Below, piece by piece: positions 52,681 to 60,452 of a DNA stretch of 64,000 nucleotides (its first letter is position 1; the number at the start of each line of letters is the position of its first letter). The notes under the pieces were generated by a model. The model saw only the letters and a list, made by a program, of their open reading frames with translations, had not been told where the DNA came from and made no database searches. Source of the stretch: Pseudonocardia broussonetiae. Lineage in GTDB: Bacteria; Actinomycetota; Actinomycetes; Mycobacteriales; Pseudonocardiaceae. Where the stretch lies: NCBI RefSeq assembly GCF_013155125.1, contig NZ_CP053564.1, positions 4,719,501-4,783,500 of the forward strand, given 5' to 3'. The position numbers and the translations under genes are program-made.

Positions 52681-52749
52681 GGTTCCCGCGCGAACGGCAC
52701 TCTCGCTCAACGAGGTCGGGTGAAAGTGCCGTTCGCTCGCGTCGGAACC
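52681..52749. repeat. Inverted repeat, possible terminator or REP-like element
   Basis: CGAACGGCACT (52691-52701) pairs perfectly with AGTGCCGTTCG (52725-52735), and outer arms GGTTCC / GGAACC extend the dyad with mismatches. It lies between convergent genes (small membrane protein and acyl-CoA dehydrogenase), where a bidirectional terminator would be useful. Confidence 0.7.
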
Positions 52750-52754
52750 GCGCG

Positions 52755-54041
52755 TCAGAGGTTCGCCGTCACCGCGTCCAGGTGCTCCGCGAACCGCTCC
52801 CGCGCGGCCTTCGCGCGCGTCGGCACGTGCTCGGTCGGCACGTCGGTCGGGGTGTAGCCGCGCAGGATGCGCTTGGCGACCGTCGCCTTGTGCACCTCGT
52901 CGGGGCCGTCGTAGATGCGGGCGGCGCGCGCGGCGCGGTACATCTCCTCGAGCGGGAGGTCGCCGGAGAAGCCGAGTGAGCCGTGGACCTGGATGGCGCG
53001 GTCGATCACGTCGTGGAGCACCTTCGCGCCCCAGTACTTGATCATTCCGATCTCCAGGCGGGCGTTCGACGCCCCGACCTGGTCCATCGTCCACGCCGCG
53101 TGCAGCGTCATCAGCCGCGCGGCCTGCATCTCCGCGGCGCTGGTGGCGACCCAGTCCTGCACCATCTGCTTGTCGGCCAGCACCGAGCCGTGGGTGTGGC
53201 GGCTGACGGCGCGCTCGCACAGCATGTCGAACGCCCGGCGGGACTGCCCGAGCCAGCGCATCGCGTGGTGGATGCGGCCCGGGCCCAGGCGCTGCTGGGC
53301 GAGGCGGAAGCCGTCGCCGGGGTTGCCGACGAGGTTCTCCTTCGGCACGCGCACGCCCTCGTAGAGCACCTCGGCGTGCCCGCCGTAGAGCGCGGGGGAG
53401 TGCGTGGGGTGGTCCATGACCGGGATGTCGCGGACGATCGTCACCCCGGGGGTGTCGGTCGGCACGATGATCATCGACGAGCCCTGGTACGGCGAGACGT
53501 CCGGGTCCGTCACGCACATGACGATGAGGAAGTCGGCCTGCGAGGCGTTGGAGCTGAACCACTTGTGGCCGTCGATGACGTAGTCGTCGCCGTCGAGGAC
53601 CGCCCGCGTGGACAGCAGCGTCGGGTCGGCGCCCGCGCCCGGCTCCGTCATCGAGAAGCAGCTGCGCAGCTCGCCGCGCAGCAGCGGGAACATCCACCGC
53701 TCCTTCTGCTCGGGCGAGCCGCCGATCGCGAGCAGCTCGGCGTTGCCGGAGTCGGGCGCCTGGTTGCCGAAGATCCCCGGCGCGTAGCGGCACTGCCCCA
53801 GGATCTCGTGCATCAGGCCCAGCCGGACCTGCCCGAACCCGCCGCCGCCCAGCTCCGGCGGCAGGTGGGCGGCCCACAGCCCGCGCTCCTTCACCCGCTC
53901 CTTGAGGGGGGCGGTGATGCGGTCGTACGCGGGCCGGTCGAGGTCGAGCACCTCCAGCGGGATGATCTCGTCGCGGACGAACCCCCGCATCCACTCCAGC
54001 TGCGCCTCGAACTCCGGTTCGGTGGAGAAGTCCCATGCCAT
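52755..54041 (-). CDS. Acyl-CoA dehydrogenase
   Basis: A 428-residue flavoprotein oxidising acyl-CoA to the 2-enoyl-CoA. Family segments: FSMTEPGAGADPT (FAD/substrate loop, about 126-138), WFSSNASQADF, and the C-terminal QVHGSLGFSGDLPLE region that shapes the active site. The size and N-terminus (MAWDFSTEPEFEAQLEWM) fit the larger ACAD10/11-type group used in fatty acid and branched-chain degradation. The ATG at 54041 is preferred; a GTG three codons earlier is possible. It lies 22 nt downstream of the isomerase-fold gene, probably co-transcribed. Confidence 0.9.
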   Translation of the reverse strand: MAWDFSTEPEFEAQLEWMRGFVRDEIIPLEVLDLDRPAYDRITAPLKERVKERGLWAAHLPPELGGGGFGQVRLGLMHEILGQCRYAPGIFGNQAPDSGNAELLAIGGSPEQKERWMFPLLRGELRSCFSMTEPGAGADPTLLSTRAVLDGDDYVIDGHKWFSSNASQADFLIVMCVTDPDVSPYQGSSMIIVPTDTPGVTIVRDIPVMDHPTHSPALYGGHAEVLYEGVRVPKENLVGNPGDGFRLAQQRLGPGRIHHAMRWLGQSRRAFDMLCERAVSRHTHGSVLADKQMVQDWVATSAAEMQAARLMTLHAAWTMDQVGASNARLEIGMIKYWGAKVLHDVIDRAIQVHGSLGFSGDLPLEEMYRAARAARIYDGPDEVHKATVAKRILRGYTPTDVPTEHVPTRAKAARERFAEHLDAVTANL

Positions 54042-54063
54042 GCCCTGCACGCTGCCACACCGC

Positions 54064-54729
54064 TCAGGCGGTCGCGAGCCTCCCGGCGAGCACGTCCACG
54101 CCGGGCCCGGACAGGTGCGGCAGGGCGGCGGGCCGCCCGCTCACTGCCAGCAGCAGGTCGGCGACGGTCCCGCGCACCGCCGGGCCCTCTCCGCTCGACC
54201 ACTCCGCGTCCGACGCGACCAGCTCCAGGCCCGCCACCCGCTTCGGCCCGCCCATGAAGCGGTTCGCGGCGACGTAGACGAGCGAGGGCAGCGCCACCTC
54301 CGTCCGCACCTCGCGGGGGCGGCGCAGCGGCCGGGCGACGTCCTGGCCGTGGATCACCAGGTCCATCAGCGGGTCCATCGGCGTGCTGCCGGGGAACCGG
54401 CGCGAGGACTCGGCGCTCTCGCGCAGCTGCCCGACCAGCTCGGCGGGGGTGAACCGGGCCGCGCGGTCGCGCGCGAGGTCCACCTCCATGCGGTCGAAGC
54501 TGCCCCGCGCCCGGACCGCGGCGCGCACCAGGACCGGGATGCTCGCCCGCGTCGTCCAGGTCAGGTGCGCGACGACCTCGCGCACCGTCCACGCCGTGCA
54601 CAGCGACCGCGCGTCCCAGTCGGCGTCGCCCAGCTCCTCGAGCCAGTCGGCGAACTCGCGCCGCTCCCGCCCCACCGCCGCCGTGATCTCCCCGCTCCCC
54701 AGCACCTGCTCGACCATCCGGTCCACCAC
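54064..54729 (-). CDS. Maleylpyruvate isomerase/DinB-fold mycothiol-dependent protein
   Basis: A 221-residue four-helix protein of the mycothiol maleylpyruvate isomerase N-terminal family (DinB fold). The signature LCTAWTVREVVAHL lies at about 44-57, and DPLMDLVIHGQDVARP near 118-133 carries the second and third metal-binding residues. A C-terminal SCP2-like half completes the protein. Family members use mycothiol, which fits the host group, in isomerisation or transfer reactions; the substrate is unknown. GTG at 54729 or 54726. It is divergent from the acyl-CoA synthetase gene. Confidence 0.84.
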   Translation of the reverse strand: MVDRMVEQVLGSGEITAAVGRERREFADWLEELGDADWDARSLCTAWTVREVVAHLTWTTRASIPVLVRAAVRARGSFDRMEVDLARDRAARFTPAELVGQLRESAESSRRFPGSTPMDPLMDLVIHGQDVARPLRRPREVRTEVALPSLVYVAANRFMGGPKRVAGLELVASDAEWSSGEGPAVRGTVADLLLAVSGRPAALPHLSGPGVDVLAGRLATA

Positions 54730-54801
54730 CGTTCCCGCTCGCCGTCGTGACGCACATCAGACCCGCTGACCGCGCCCGACTCATCGCCTAGGTTCGACGG
54801 T

Positions 54802-56367
54802 GTGGAGCACTCCTTCGAACCGATGACCCCGGTGTCCTTCCTCGACCGCGCCGCCGCGGCCCACGGCGACCGCACCGCCGTCGTCGACGGTGACCGGCGC
54901 TGGACCTACACTGAGCTGCACGAGCGCTGCCGGCGCCTCGCGGGCGGGCTGGCGGCGATCGCCGACGGGCGGCCGGTCGCGGTCCTCGCGCCCAACACCC
55001 ACGTGCTGCTCGAGGCCAACTTCGGCGTGCCGTGGGCCGGCGTCCCGCTCGTCGCGGTGAACACGCGGCTCTCGGCGGGCGAGGTCGCCTACATCCTGGA
55101 GCACTCGCGGGCGTCGGTGCTGGTGCACGACCCGTCGTTCGACGACCTCGTCGACGACGCCCTCGGCCGCGTCGACGCGCCGCCGCGGCGGATCCGCGCG
55201 GGCGAGGAGTACGAGGCGCTGCTGGCCGGCGCCACCCCGTCGGCGGTGGCCGTCGACGACGAGCGCGGCCTGCTCTCGATCAACTACACCTCCGGCACGA
55301 CCGGCCGCCCCAAGGGCGTGATGTACCACCACCGGGGCGCCTACCTGCAGGCCCTGGCCATGGTCGGGCACACCGGGCTGACGCCGAGCGCCGTGCACCT
55401 GTGGACCCTGCCCATGTTCCACTGCAACGGCTGGTGCTTCCCCTGGGCCGTCACCGCGGCCGGCGGCACGCACGTCTGCCTGCCCAAGGTCGACCCGCCG
55501 GAGGTGTGGCGCCTGATCCGGGAGGAGGGCGTGACGCACCTCAACGGCGCCCCGACGGTGCTCTCGATGCTGGCCTACGCGCAGGAGGCCGCGCCGCTCG
55601 ACGGTCCGCCGGTGAAGATCGCCACGGGCGGCGCGCCGCCGAGCCCCGCGATCCTGCGCCGGATGAGCGAGCTCGGGTTCGACGTCACGCACCTCTACGG
55701 GCTCACCGAGACGTTCGGGCCCGTGATGATCTGCGACTGGCGCCCCGAGTGGAACGCCCTCGACGCGGCCGAGCAGGCGCGGCGCAAGGCGCGCCAGGGC
55801 GTCGGCAACATGATCTCCTGCGCGGTCCGCGTCGTCACCGAGGACGGCACCGACGTCCCGAGCGACGGCGAGACGGTCGGGGAGATCGCGCTGCGCGGCA
55901 ACAACGTCATGCTCGGCTACCTCGCCGCCGACGGCGGGATCGACGCCGAGGCGACGGCGGAGGCGGTGCCCGACGGCTGGTTCCGCACCGGTGACCTGGG
56001 CGTCCTGCACCCCGACGGCTACGTGGAGCTGCGCGACCGCAGCAAGGACGTGATCATCTCGGGTGGGGAGAACATCGCGTCGGTCGAGGTGGAGCAGGCG
56101 ATCGCCGACCACCCGGCCGTGCTGGAGGCGGCCGTCATCGCCGTGCCCGACGAGCGGTGGGGCGAGGTCGCCGCGGCCTACGTCACGCTGAAGGAGGGGG
56201 CGAGCGCGACCGAGGCGGAGATCATCGAGCACGTGCGGGAGCGGCTCGCGCGGTTCAAGGCGCCGAAGTCGGTGACGTTCGGCGAGCTGCCCAAGACGTC
56301 GACGGGCAAGATCCAGAAGTTCGTGCTGCGGGACGCGGCGTGGGGGGACGCGCCGAGGATCAGCTGA
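54802..56367 (+). CDS. Acyl-CoA synthetase (medium-chain/DmdB-like AMP-forming ligase)
   Basis: A 521-residue adenylate-forming enzyme. ATP loop YTSGTTGRPKGVMYHH, LYGLTETFG, WFRTGDLGVLH, the hinge DRSKDVIISGGENI, and the A10 lysine in KTSTGKIQK are all present. The N-terminus HSFEPMTPVSFLDRAAAAHGD resembles methylmercaptopropionate-CoA ligases (DmdB) and medium-chain fatty acid CoA ligases; specificity cannot be fixed. The neighbouring acyl-CoA dehydrogenase (divergent unit) fits a shared beta-oxidation role. GTG start at 54802; the 3' end overlaps the convergent PLP-enzyme gene by 8 nt. Confidence 0.88.
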   Translation: MEHSFEPMTPVSFLDRAAAAHGDRTAVVDGDRRWTYTELHERCRRLAGGLAAIADGRPVAVLAPNTHVLLEANFGVPWAGVPLVAVNTRLSAGEVAYILEHSRASVLVHDPSFDDLVDDALGRVDAPPRRIRAGEEYEALLAGATPSAVAVDDERGLLSINYTSGTTGRPKGVMYHHRGAYLQALAMVGHTGLTPSAVHLWTLPMFHCNGWCFPWAVTAAGGTHVCLPKVDPPEVWRLIREEGVTHLNGAPTVLSMLAYAQEAAPLDGPPVKIATGGAPPSPAILRRMSELGFDVTHLYGLTETFGPVMICDWRPEWNALDAAEQARRKARQGVGNMISCAVRVVTEDGTDVPSDGETVGEIALRGNNVMLGYLAADGGIDAEATAEAVPDGWFRTGDLGVLHPDGYVELRDRSKDVIISGGENIASVEVEQAIADHPAVLEAAVIAVPDERWGEVAAAYVTLKEGASATEAEIIEHVRERLARFKAPKSVTFGELPKTSTGKIQKFVLRDAAWGDAPRIS

Positions 56368-57541
56368 GGGTGCGCGCAAGCGCCTGCTCGATGTCGGCCA
56401 CCAGGTCGCGCGGGTCCTCCAGCCCGACCGACAGGCGCAGGTGCCCCCACCGGCGGAACTCCGCGGGCCAGTGCGCGGCCCGCGGGCCGTCGGTGCCGAC
56501 GTGCACGACCAGCGACTCGTCGTGCCCGAGCGACACCGCCGACGTGATCAGCTCCAGCGCGGCGACGAACCGGTTCTGCGTGGCCGGGTCGCCGCGCACG
56601 GCGAAGGCGAGCATCCCGCCGAACCCGCCGTCGAGCGTGCGGGCGGCGAGCGCGTGCTGCGGGTGGTCGGGCAGGCCCGGGTAGGCGACGTAGGCGACGC
56701 GGGGGTCCTGTGCCAGGAACTCCGCGACGACCTGCGCGCCCGCGCAGTGCGCCCGCATCCGCATCGGCAGCGTCACCGCCCCGCGCATGATCAGCCAGGC
56801 GTTGAACGGGCTGATCGTGGCGCCGGCGTTGACGCCCGCCTCCAGCCGGATCCGCTCGACGAGCTCGGCCGAGCCGATCACCGCGCCGCCCATGGCGTCG
56901 CCGTGGCCGTTGACGTACTTGGTCAGGGAGTGGACGACGAGGTCGGCGCCGAGCTCCAGCGGGCGCTGCAGAACGGGCGTCGCGAAGGTGGCGTCGACCG
57001 AGAGCAGCGCGCCGCCCGCGTGCGCGACCTCGGCGACCGCGGCCACGTCGGTGATCTTCGTGGTCGGGTTGGCCGGGGTCTCGACGTGCACCAGCCGGGT
57101 CGTCGGGCGCATCGCCGCGCGCACGGCGTCGGGGTCCGCGGAGTCGACGAGCGTGGTCTCGATGCCGTACTTGTCGGGCAGCAGCGCCGTGAGCAGCTGG
57201 TGCGTGGCGGCGTAGGTCACGTCGGAGCAGACGACGTGGTCGCCGGTGCGCAGCAGCGTGAAGAACACCGCGTGCAGCGCCGCGACGCCCGTGGCCAGCG
57301 CGAGCGCCGACTCCCCGCCGTCGAGGGCAGCGAGCTTCTCCTCCAGCCAGCCCTGGTTGGCGCCGCCGTTACGGGTGTAGAGCGGGGTGCCGGTGCCCGA
57401 CCACGACAGCTCCGACGGGTCGTCGGGCAGGGCGTAGGAGTTGGCGGTGACGAGCGGGCGGCGGATCGCGCCGGTGCCCGGGTCGACGGCGTTGCCGGCG
57501 TGGACCGCGCGGGTGGCCAGGTGCCGGGGCCCGTCGCTCAC
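56360..57541 (-). CDS. Cys/Met-metabolism PLP enzyme (cystathionine gamma-lyase/synthase-like)
   Basis: A 393-residue transsulfuration-family enzyme. PLP-lysine Lys208 lies in VVHSLTKYVNGHGD, the PLP Asp is in LLSVDATFATPVLQ (about 179-192), and the phosphate loop ALATGVAAL is near 81-89. Family reactions include gamma-lyase, gamma-synthase and methionine gamma-lyase; the choice needs biochemical evidence. GTG start at 57541 overlaps the LLM oxidoreductase stop (GTGA), so both are coupled. Confidence 0.88.
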   Translation of the reverse strand: MSDGPRHLATRAVHAGNAVDPGTGAIRRPLVTANSYALPDDPSELSWSGTGTPLYTRNGGANQGWLEEKLAALDGGESALALATGVAALHAVFFTLLRTGDHVVCSDVTYAATHQLLTALLPDKYGIETTLVDSADPDAVRAAMRPTTRLVHVETPANPTTKITDVAAVAEVAHAGGALLSVDATFATPVLQRPLELGADLVVHSLTKYVNGHGDAMGGAVIGSAELVERIRLEAGVNAGATISPFNAWLIMRGAVTLPMRMRAHCAGAQVVAEFLAQDPRVAYVAYPGLPDHPQHALAARTLDGGFGGMLAFAVRGDPATQNRFVAALELITSAVSLGHDESLVVHVGTDGPRAAHWPAEFRRWGHLRLSVGLEDPRDLVADIEQALARTLS

Positions 57542-58443
57542 GTCTGCTCCGGCAGCAGCTCGGCGGCGAAGGCGTCGACGAAGCCCCACCACGACGCCAC
57601 GGCCACGCCCGGGTGCACCACGAACTTCGTGACGCCGACGTCGACGAACGCGCGCACGTGCTCGCGGGCGGCGGCCCAGCCGTCGGCGACGAGCAGGCGG
57701 GGGTCGAGGTCGGGGCGGCGCTTCGCGGCGGCGGCCAGCGCGTCGTCGCGCTCGGCCTCGGAGACGTCGGACGGGAGCACGGCGAGGTTGGTGCCGTAGT
57801 GGTCGTCCTCGATCGCGCGGCCGACCTCGGCCGCGGCCGCCTCGATCCCGGCGCGGCAGGCGGCGGCCTCGCCGGGCGTGAGGAACGCGCCCAGCCAGCC
57901 GTCGGCCAGGCGCCCGATGCGGCGCAGGGCGGCCGGGGCCTGCCCGCCGAGCCACAGGTCGAGCGGGCGCCCCGGGAGCGGGCCGACGCGCGCGTCGTCG
58001 AGGTGGAAGAACGTGCCGTGGTGGGTGACGACGGGCTCTGTGAGCAGCCGGCGCAGCACCGTCAGCGCCTCGTCGAACACGGCGGCGCGCTGCCCCTCGG
58101 GCACCGGGAACAGCGTGCGCTCGGCCGGGCTGGCCGGTCGGAGGCCGAAGCTCGGCAGGATCCGCTTCGGCGCGAGCGCGACCAGCGACGCGAGCTGCGC
58201 GGCCACCAGCATCGGGTTGCGCCCCGGCAGCACGATCACCCCGGTGCCGAGCTTGAGCTTCCGGGTCCGGCCGGCGGCGTAGGCCAGCCCGACGACCGGG
58301 TCGATCGACGGGGCCGAGGCCTGGTCGGCCAGCCACACGGAGTCGACGCCGTGCTCCTCGCACGCGTCGACGAACTCCGCGAGCTCAGGCCCGGGGGCGG
58401 CCGAACCGGTACGGACGGAGCCCAGGCCGATGCGCACACTCAT
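57538..58443 (-). CDS. LLM-class F420-dependent oxidoreductase
   Basis: A 301-residue luciferase-like TIM barrel. The N-terminus has VDSVWLADQASA (about 33-44), LGTGVIVLPGRNPMLVA (about 65-81) with the phosphate-binding loop, and RILPSFGLRPA. This set is typical of F420-dependent reductases in actinobacteria. ATG at 58443. It is the first gene of a two-gene unit with the PLP enzyme. It shows only general family resemblance to the LLM gene at 4119-5084, so the two are not recent duplicates. Confidence 0.87.
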   Translation of the reverse strand: MSVRIGLGSVRTGSAAPGPELAEFVDACEEHGVDSVWLADQASAPSIDPVVGLAYAAGRTRKLKLGTGVIVLPGRNPMLVAAQLASLVALAPKRILPSFGLRPASPAERTLFPVPEGQRAAVFDEALTVLRRLLTEPVVTHHGTFFHLDDARVGPLPGRPLDLWLGGQAPAALRRIGRLADGWLGAFLTPGEAAACRAGIEAAAAEVGRAIEDDHYGTNLAVLPSDVSEAERDDALAAAAKRRPDLDPRLLVADGWAAAREHVRAFVDVGVTKFVVHPGVAVASWWGFVDAFAAELLPEQT

Positions 58444-58670
58444 GCCGCCACGGTATCCGGCGGGCGGGGGCGGGCCCGGTCCTCCGCGGACCAGGAGATC
58501 GGGAACACGTCCGGTCGGGGCCGCGTGCGCCTCCGCCCGGGGTTCCGGCCGCGCCTCCGCCTGCGGTTCCGGCTGCCTCCGCCCCGGTTCCGGGCTGGCA
58601 GCCGCTGCCGGGCCGGCGGCCGCCGGGCTGGAGGCTGCCGCCCGGGGAGGAGCCGAGGGTCGGGGTGGGG

Positions 58671-58883
58671 TCACGGGCGGGGGGTGCGGCGGCCGCGCAC
58701 GACCCACCAGAGCAGCAGGCCGCCCCCCACCAGGCAGAGGATGCCCATGCCCAGCCAGAAGCGGGAGCCGGTCATGAAGCTGCCGGGCAGCACGTTGGCC
58801 CCCTGCAGCGTCCAGACCACCCCGATCAGCAGGAGCAGCACGCCGAGGACGGTGGACGCGACACGGGTCATGCCGACGATCAT
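58671..58883 (-). CDS. Small two-helix membrane protein
   Basis: A 70-residue protein from the ATG at 58883 (GGAAGGG lies upstream), or 66 residues from the ATG at 58871. Two hydrophobic helices (about 8-24 and 41-61) flank a short loop with NVLPGSFMTGSRFW, a pattern seen in many small actinobacterial membrane proteins of unknown function. The C-terminus is basic (RGRRTPRP). The DNA downstream (58444-58670) is low-complexity with CTCCGCC/GGTTCCGG runs and no supported gene. Confidence 0.65.
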   Translation of the reverse strand: MIVGMTRVASTVLGVLLLLIGVVWTLQGANVLPGSFMTGSRFWLGMGILCLVGGGLLLWWVVRGRRTPRP

Positions 58884-58904
58884 GCCCGCCCTTCCCGCTT
58901 CCGG

Positions 58905-59002
58905 CCCCACGACACCTCCCGCGCACTGAACAGGCTCCCGCGCGCTCCCGGGGGCGCGCGGGAGCTGGGAACGTGCGCGAGAACCGGGAACGCGCGCGGG
59001 AC
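58905..59002. repeat. 98-bp direct repeat, copy 1
   Basis: Starts CCCCACGACACCTCCCGCGC. It differs from copy 2 at four positions. It contains a 10-bp-stem hairpin at 58935-58964 (CTCCCGCGCG with CGCGCGGGAG). Confidence 0.92.
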
Positions 59003-59086
59003 CGCGGGCGCGCGGGACACGTGACCGCGTGCCCGCTCCGCGTGCCTGCGCCGGCTGCCCGCACCGCGTGCCCGCGCCGGCCGCCG

Positions 59087-59184
59087 CCCCACGACACCTC
59101 CCGCGCACTGAACAGGTTCCCGCGCGCTCCCGGGGACGCGCGGGAGCTGGGAACGTGCGCGGGAACCGGAAACGCGCGCGGGAC
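59087..59184. repeat. 98-bp direct repeat, copy 2
   Basis: Same segment 182 nt downstream, four substitutions and no indels relative to copy 1, pointing to a recent duplication. Confidence 0.92.
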
Positions 59185-59322
59185 ACGACAACGCGCGCCC
59201 GCACCGCGTGCCCACGCCCGCACCGCCCGCCCGCACCGCCCGCCCGCACCGCTCGCCCGCGCCGCGTGGCCGCGCCGCGCCCCGCGCCCGCGCTGCGTGT
59301 TCGACGCTCTGTAGAAGGTAGG

Positions 59323-59655
59323 GTGTCGGCCGTGACCGCTCCCGTCGCCGCCCGCCTGTTCCGGATCGTCGCCGTCGCCGAGGCCTGCTCGTGGGCCGGG
59401 CTGCTGATCGGCATGTTCTTCAAGTACGTGGTGGTGGGCGACGAGATCGGCGTGACCGTGTTCGGCCCGATCCACGGCGCGCTGTTCGTGGCCTACCTCG
59501 TGGTGACGCTGCTGGCGGCGCGGGTGCTGCGCTGGTCGCTCCCGACCACCCTGCTTGCGCTGGCGGCGAGCATCCCGCCCCTGGCGACGCTGTGGTTCGA
59601 GCGCCGCGCCCGCAGCCGCGGTCAGCTCTCGGAGCCGGTGCCCAGCGCGCGGTAG
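59323..59655 (+). CDS. DUF3817 integral membrane protein
   Basis: A 107-110-residue membrane protein of the DUF3817 family. About three hydrophobic helices, with the signature VAEACSWAGLL (near 17-27), GPIHGALFVAYL (near 49-60) and PTTLLALAASIPP. Function unknown. Start GTG at 59323 (GAAGG close by) or 59332 (AGGG 9 nt upstream). The C-terminal coding part overlaps the convergent SWIM gene by 34 nt, so those bases encode two proteins. Confidence 0.85.
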   Translation: MSAVTAPVAARLFRIVAVAEACSWAGLLIGMFFKYVVVGDEIGVTVFGPIHGALFVAYLVVTLLAARVLRWSLPTTLLALAASIPPLATLWFERRARSRGQLSEPVPSAR

Positions 59656-60452
59656 GCCGGGCGCAGGACCTCGGTGAGCGGCGCGCCGCGCACCGCGACC
59701 GGGAACTCCGGCAGCTGGTCGAGCAGCGCGTCCGACGGGGTCGGCGGGCCGGCGAGGCGCTGCCCGAGGCCGGGGCCGGCGGTGAAGTAGGCGTCCATCA
59801 CGTCCTCCAGCGACCCCGCGCCGGGGGCCGCGGGGGCGGCGGCCGCGCGGCGCTCCCGCAGCTCGTCGAGCAGCGTCTCGCGGTCGCGCCCGCGCAGCGC
59901 GAGCATCTGGAACGGGTCGGCGTCGAACCGCTCGGCCAGCACGTAGAACACCGCGGCGAGGTGCTTGCAGGGCACCGCGACGTCGGGGCAGGTGCAGTCC
60001 ATGACCAGGTCGCGCGGCCCGGCGGGGAACAGCGCGAGCCCGGCGCGCGCGAACACGTCCTCGATGCCGCGCGGCATCTCCCCGCCCAGCAGCGCGGCGG
60101 CGTAGGAGGCGTCCTCGGCCAGGTAGCCGGTGATCTCGGCCCACTCCGCCTTGCCGTACGCCGGGATCCCGACCCGCACCGCGTACGGCTTGGGCCGGCT
60201 GCCCTGCACCTGCGCGACGGCGCCGCCCGCGTCGACGTCGAGGGACAGGATCTGGCCGGCCCGGGCGTAGGTCTTCCCGCGCGCCAGGCGCCCGCCGACG
60301 ACGACCTCCTCCAGCACCGCGAGGAACCGCCCCGACCACCACGTGCGCGCCACCTTCCCGCGCGCGCTGTTGATCTGGATGCCGCCCTCGACGCGGCGCG
60401 GCCGGGCGGGCTCGGCGTCGCGCCACCAGTACGGGTCGGGGGCGTCAGGCAT
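59622..60452 (-). CDS. SWIM zinc-finger protein
   Basis: A 276-residue protein with the SWIM finger CTCPDVAVPCKHLAAVFY (about 151-168; C-x-C-x6-C-x-H), a zinc-binding DNA/protein interaction motif. The N-terminus is rich in Trp/Arg (YWWRDAEPARPRR). SWIM proteins of this type occur next to SNF2 helicases in actinobacteria and probably act as their partner. The start codon overlaps the end of the SNF2 gene by 8 nt, so the two are made together. The 3' end overlaps DUF3817 by 34 nt. Confidence 0.9.
   Translation of the reverse strand: MPDAPDPYWWRDAEPARPRRVEGGIQINSARGKVARTWWSGRFLAVLEEVVVGGRLARGKTYARAGQILSLDVDAGGAVAQVQGSRPKPYAVRVGIPAYGKAEWAEITGYLAEDASYAAALLGGEMPRGIEDVFARAGLALFPAGPRDLVMDCTCPDVAVPCKHLAAVFYVLAERFDADPFQMLALRGRDRETLLDELRERRAAAAPAAPGAGSLEDVMDAYFTAGPGLGQRLAGPPTPSDALLDQLPEFPVAVRGAPLTEVLRPAYRALGTGSES

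Larger units (their letters stand above)
58884..59322. other. 439-nt divergent intergenic region with duplicated segments
   Basis: No gene is supported. It contains two 98-nt direct copies, a hairpin in each, and a following run of CGCCCGCAC-type short repeats (about 59185-59290). The last bases before 59323 carry GAAGG and AGGG, which can serve the DUF3817 gene. Confidence 0.75.

Noticed and set aside
58444..58670. Small gene in the low-complexity gap between the LLM and membrane genes
   Set aside because: Open frames here translate to Arg/Pro/Gly-rich low-complexity sequence without start signals or family features.
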